A stretch of DNA of 64,000 bases from Tubiluchus corallicola (Eukaryota; Priapulida; Priapulimorpha; Priapulimorphida; Tubiluchidae): NCBI GenBank assembly GCA_030141605.1, contig JAQGDQ010000010.1, positions 1,117,501 through 1,181,500 on the forward strand. The letters run 5' to 3'. The notes under the pieces are model-generated. The model was not told where the DNA came from, made no database searches, and saw only the letters and a list, made by a program, of their open reading frames with translations. The position numbers and the translations under genes are program-made. Positions 60,851 to 64,000 of the stretch are shown here, one piece after another; within the stretch, counting starts at the first letter, position 1, and each line of letters starts with the position of its first letter.

Positions 60851-62023
60851 TTGCTGTTCCTCTTGCTGAATGCTTCTACTATGACTGTTACTGTTGTTGT
60901 TGCTTGTTTCTGTTGTTGTCATCGTCGTAATTGCTCTCATTATCGCTGTTGCCGTCATTATGGTTATGGTGGTTGCATTTGCCGTTGTCGTTTTCCTTCT
61001 TCTTCTTTCTCTTTTTTTCGTTTAATCATACGTCGACACAAAGCAAAGAATCAACGGGTTCTACAAATGCTTGACTTAAAAATACTTCACTCGTTTTCCA
61101 ACTTGAATTGTACTAATATTTGCAATTTTAGTTAATATTAATACGGCAGTTGTATTTACAGTGCTACCTGGTTTTTCTTAGAGAAAGAGAGAGAGAAAGA
61201 TTTTGTGATTGTGTTATATTTGTTTATTGTATAATCAGACGAACATTTCATGGAATTAAATGGAAATGCAGCAACATGAACTTACTTGCTACAATAATCT
61301 CTCTTACGAGCCGTTTTGACTGAAATTTCACTTCAGTTTGACTCAGTACACTGAAGTCATCTCTGCCGATAAGGAATGCACTGTCAAGAAGCCAAAATAC
61401 ATTGTGTGTGTGACATTACAAAACTGTTTGTAATGCGTATATAGAATAGCACCATAAAAGCAGCGATTCTTCATGGCTATAAAAATTACAATTATTGATA
61501 GAAAAGAAAAATTCGGCCAAGCCGACGCAGGCTCAAATAATTAGCCTCACGTAAATGTAAACAGTAGGATGGGACTTACCACAAAGAACTAAAAAAATGA
61601 AGAAAAGGTATAATTATGTAAAGTCTCGGCGGACAGCGTTTGATGAGAGTGCTCGCCTTTCTGACTAGCTCGACAAGTGTTGAAAATTATAATACTATAT
61701 GCATTATACTGTATACTGTGTATGTTCAAGTCTTATTAAAATGATGTTAACAGTTACTGAAATTAAGTTAGGGGAAGGAAATCAAGGGAAAAATACACCG
61801 GAGCAGAATTACTTGAAGGATAATGAACAGTGGCAACATAGCCTCATAGGGGGTGACAATGCAGAATCAGCACACAGTCTGATAATTACGGAATTGCGTG
61901 AAGATTTCAGTATTTCTGAATATGCACATATTCCTTCTTCTCGCGTAAGACATATTTCACAGTACTTGCAAGTGGAAACTGGGCGTTGCTAATATGTTGA
62001 CCGTGAAATGCAACTTTGTGAGT

Positions 62024-62110
62024 TCAATTCAATTCAATTCAATTTCAATTTATTTATCTCTTTATAGTGTTACAATAAAACATGATTAATAAAAGAATCT
62101 CTAATAAATT
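62024..62110 (-). repeat. LINE-type 3' tail with AATTG units
   Basis: (TTCAA)4 followed by TTTATTTATCTCTTTATAG, the same tail type as at 48.66 kb (in the minus direction). No coding part beside it is recognisable. Confidence 0.5.
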
Positions 62111-64000
62111 TTGAAAATGGTTAAAATATATAGATCTAGAATTAGAGAAAGGATAGCGAAAGGACTATAAAGTCACCTAGTCTGCTATTCTTTACCGAAT
62201 ATAGATAGAAAGATTTTTTAGACACTGGTGGGCATTAATGTTATCAGTTTAATTTAGGAAACATTAGTAATTTTTAAAATTATGACATTTTCTATATAAT
62301 CCTATATGAGTGAGGTTTAAGTGCTCAAACTGAAAAACATGTAATGTGTAATTGTACAGTAACTGAGAATTTACGTGTTAAACACACAGGTCAGACAATT
62401 ATTGATGTTGACGCTTTATGGAATTTAGACCCAAAGATTATTTGTCATGTCTTATCTTCTTGGAATACTCAAATTGAAACCTAGAACACGCCCATTTATA
62501 CTTGTCTGTACATGCCCATGTCTATACTTTATAGTTTTATATGCATTTCGTTTTTGGTATTTTGCCAAGTTAGGATGCATGCCTATTTATGTTAATTGTT
62601 ATCGTATTGTTATGCTATTGCTGGACCTATTGTCCAGTGATCAATACGATAAACTAACTAATTAAGACCCAACATAAAAGTCTGCGGCAGATGAATGGAG
62701 AAGGGAATTCAATGTTTAGTCTTTATTCACTCACGTCATAAACCAAGTTTGGCTTAGTACTGTACTTGTTTCATTACTTGCGTAGGTTTACTTCAACACT
62801 CAATGGTTAAACGGTAGCAGTGAAATGAATCTGACGTTGGCAATGACTGCTGCACACTGCAAATACTGTTAGAGGTGTTGCAGTGCATACCTCTGTAGTT
62901 TACCTGCGCTCTTCCACAGAATCGGAGAGTTGAGCAGCTTTCTTGAGTGCATAACAAACAGAATCATGCTCAGCACCTAACAAGTACAATTGAAGCCGTG
63001 CATTGATACCATGCATTAAACACTATTGACAAGGCACTTGCGTAAAATTCAGTTTTTGAAGTCTCGCTGATCTGGTGATTTAATTACGTATAAAAAACTG
63101 GGGAAAGTAGTAAAGACTGTAATTTTACAAAAATACTAAAAATTATTAAATACATAATGTCATCTGAAAAGACCGTTGGCAAAAACATAATAAGTTTGTC
63201 TTTGTAAAGCTTGATTTAATTCTTCTTCCCAAAGTGGCATTTTCTGGAGTTGGTTTACGTAATTATTGTCATTCACTATGTATGTGAGTATTGTTTCAAT
63301 GTAGATGAATATATAGCTTTATATAGCAAATGCGTTAGCAAGACTAAAGACATGCTAATGTGTACTATACTGTGAGTGAAGCGCTGAAGCAAATAACAGA
63401 ACAGACGAGTGGCCGCGGGAACAGAAGGTAAATGACAAAAGCTACAATTACCATAAGCTGTATGAACAGCATTGACGCGTGTACAAGAAACAACAGTCGT
63501 CTTAGATTTGCAATAATTACTCATTACGGCGGCTTCTTATACTTCTAATATTCGTGCGTCTGAATTCACAGTTTTATCGAAATTGCCATATTTTCCCTAG
63601 ATTTGTCCATTTTGCGCAATTGGCCATGAGCACTTACCGAGCCGAAATTGCTAACCAAAAAAGCTCATTGCTTTTGACAAAATGTTTTACGTACGCTATA
63701 CAGGCTTTGGTTAGTGTTTACTTCAACATGTCACAAGATGACGGAAATGTTAACTTTGGTGCGTAATTGACGAAAAATTTTAAGACAGCCACTGAGCTTA
63801 AACGCTTAGATTTTGGTTTACTGCTTTCTAAACAGCGGCAATATGGAACTTCTGTGTTATATTTTGCACATAAAATAAAAATTTTCAGGGCAATTACATT
63901 CTGACTTGACTGATATGTTTACAGTTTTCCTCGTTCTCTTTGGCGTGTGAAAAGCTCTGAAACCACAGAGAGTAATATGTCCTGCCCGATTTATGATTCT

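Noticed and set aside
60568-60958. Leu-rich and Thr-rich ORFs on opposite strands
   Set aside because: Produced by the (TTG)n repeat.

Overview
This window is nuclear DNA from an animal. The genes are split by GT-AG introns of about 0.4 to 1.9 kb, base composition is A+T rich (about two thirds by eye), and degenerate LINEs, small DNA transposons and microsatellites fill introns and spacers. The gene set (Bicaudal-D, sortilin, ribosomal protein eL43/RPL37A, a Kv2/Shab potassium channel) points to a metazoan with excitable cells, most likely a bilaterian invertebrate. Insects and nematodes are unlikely, because sortilin is missing from Drosophila and C. elegans as far as is known. I cannot name a phylum. 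Nothing looks bacterial or viral.

Layout. (1) 1-9.0 kb, plus strand: the 3' part of a Bicaudal-D dynein adaptor gene with two alternative C-termini, one of them a 468-residue disordered basic extension. (2) 9.0-11.8 kb: convergent 3' ends. (3) 11.8-29.2 kb, minus strand: a complete 19-exon sortilin gene (882 residues) whose introns hold hAT-like, inverted-repeat and LINE insertions. (4) 29.17-29.26 kb: only 93 bp separate the sortilin start codon from that of RPL37A, a very compact divergent promoter. (5) 29.3-32.2 kb, plus strand: complete RPL37A, four coding exons, 92 residues, with a TOP-like leader. (6) 32.9-38.8 kb, minus strand: an unrecognised type I membrane protein (434 residues) with three cysteine-rich CCP-like modules, one per exon, and a tyrosine-rich tail. 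(7) 38.8-52.5 kb: mostly non-coding, with a degenerate minus-strand LINE at 48.7-51.4 kb, tandem duplications and one small membrane ORF. (8) 52.5-64 kb, plus strand: the first coding exon of a Kv2/Shab channel (T1 domain) followed by at least 10.7 kb of its first coding intron, which holds another LINE fragment and long microsatellites.

Exon models were built by hand. Splice phases close without a gap for all 19 sortilin exons, all 4 RPL37A exons and all 7 exons of the membrane-protein gene, which is the strongest internal evidence for them. The genes have separate housekeeping, trafficking and excitability roles and do not form a pathway. The least explained features are the three-module cysteine-rich receptor-like gene and the alternative Bicaudal-D tail. 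I found no evidence of a multi-gene novel system.
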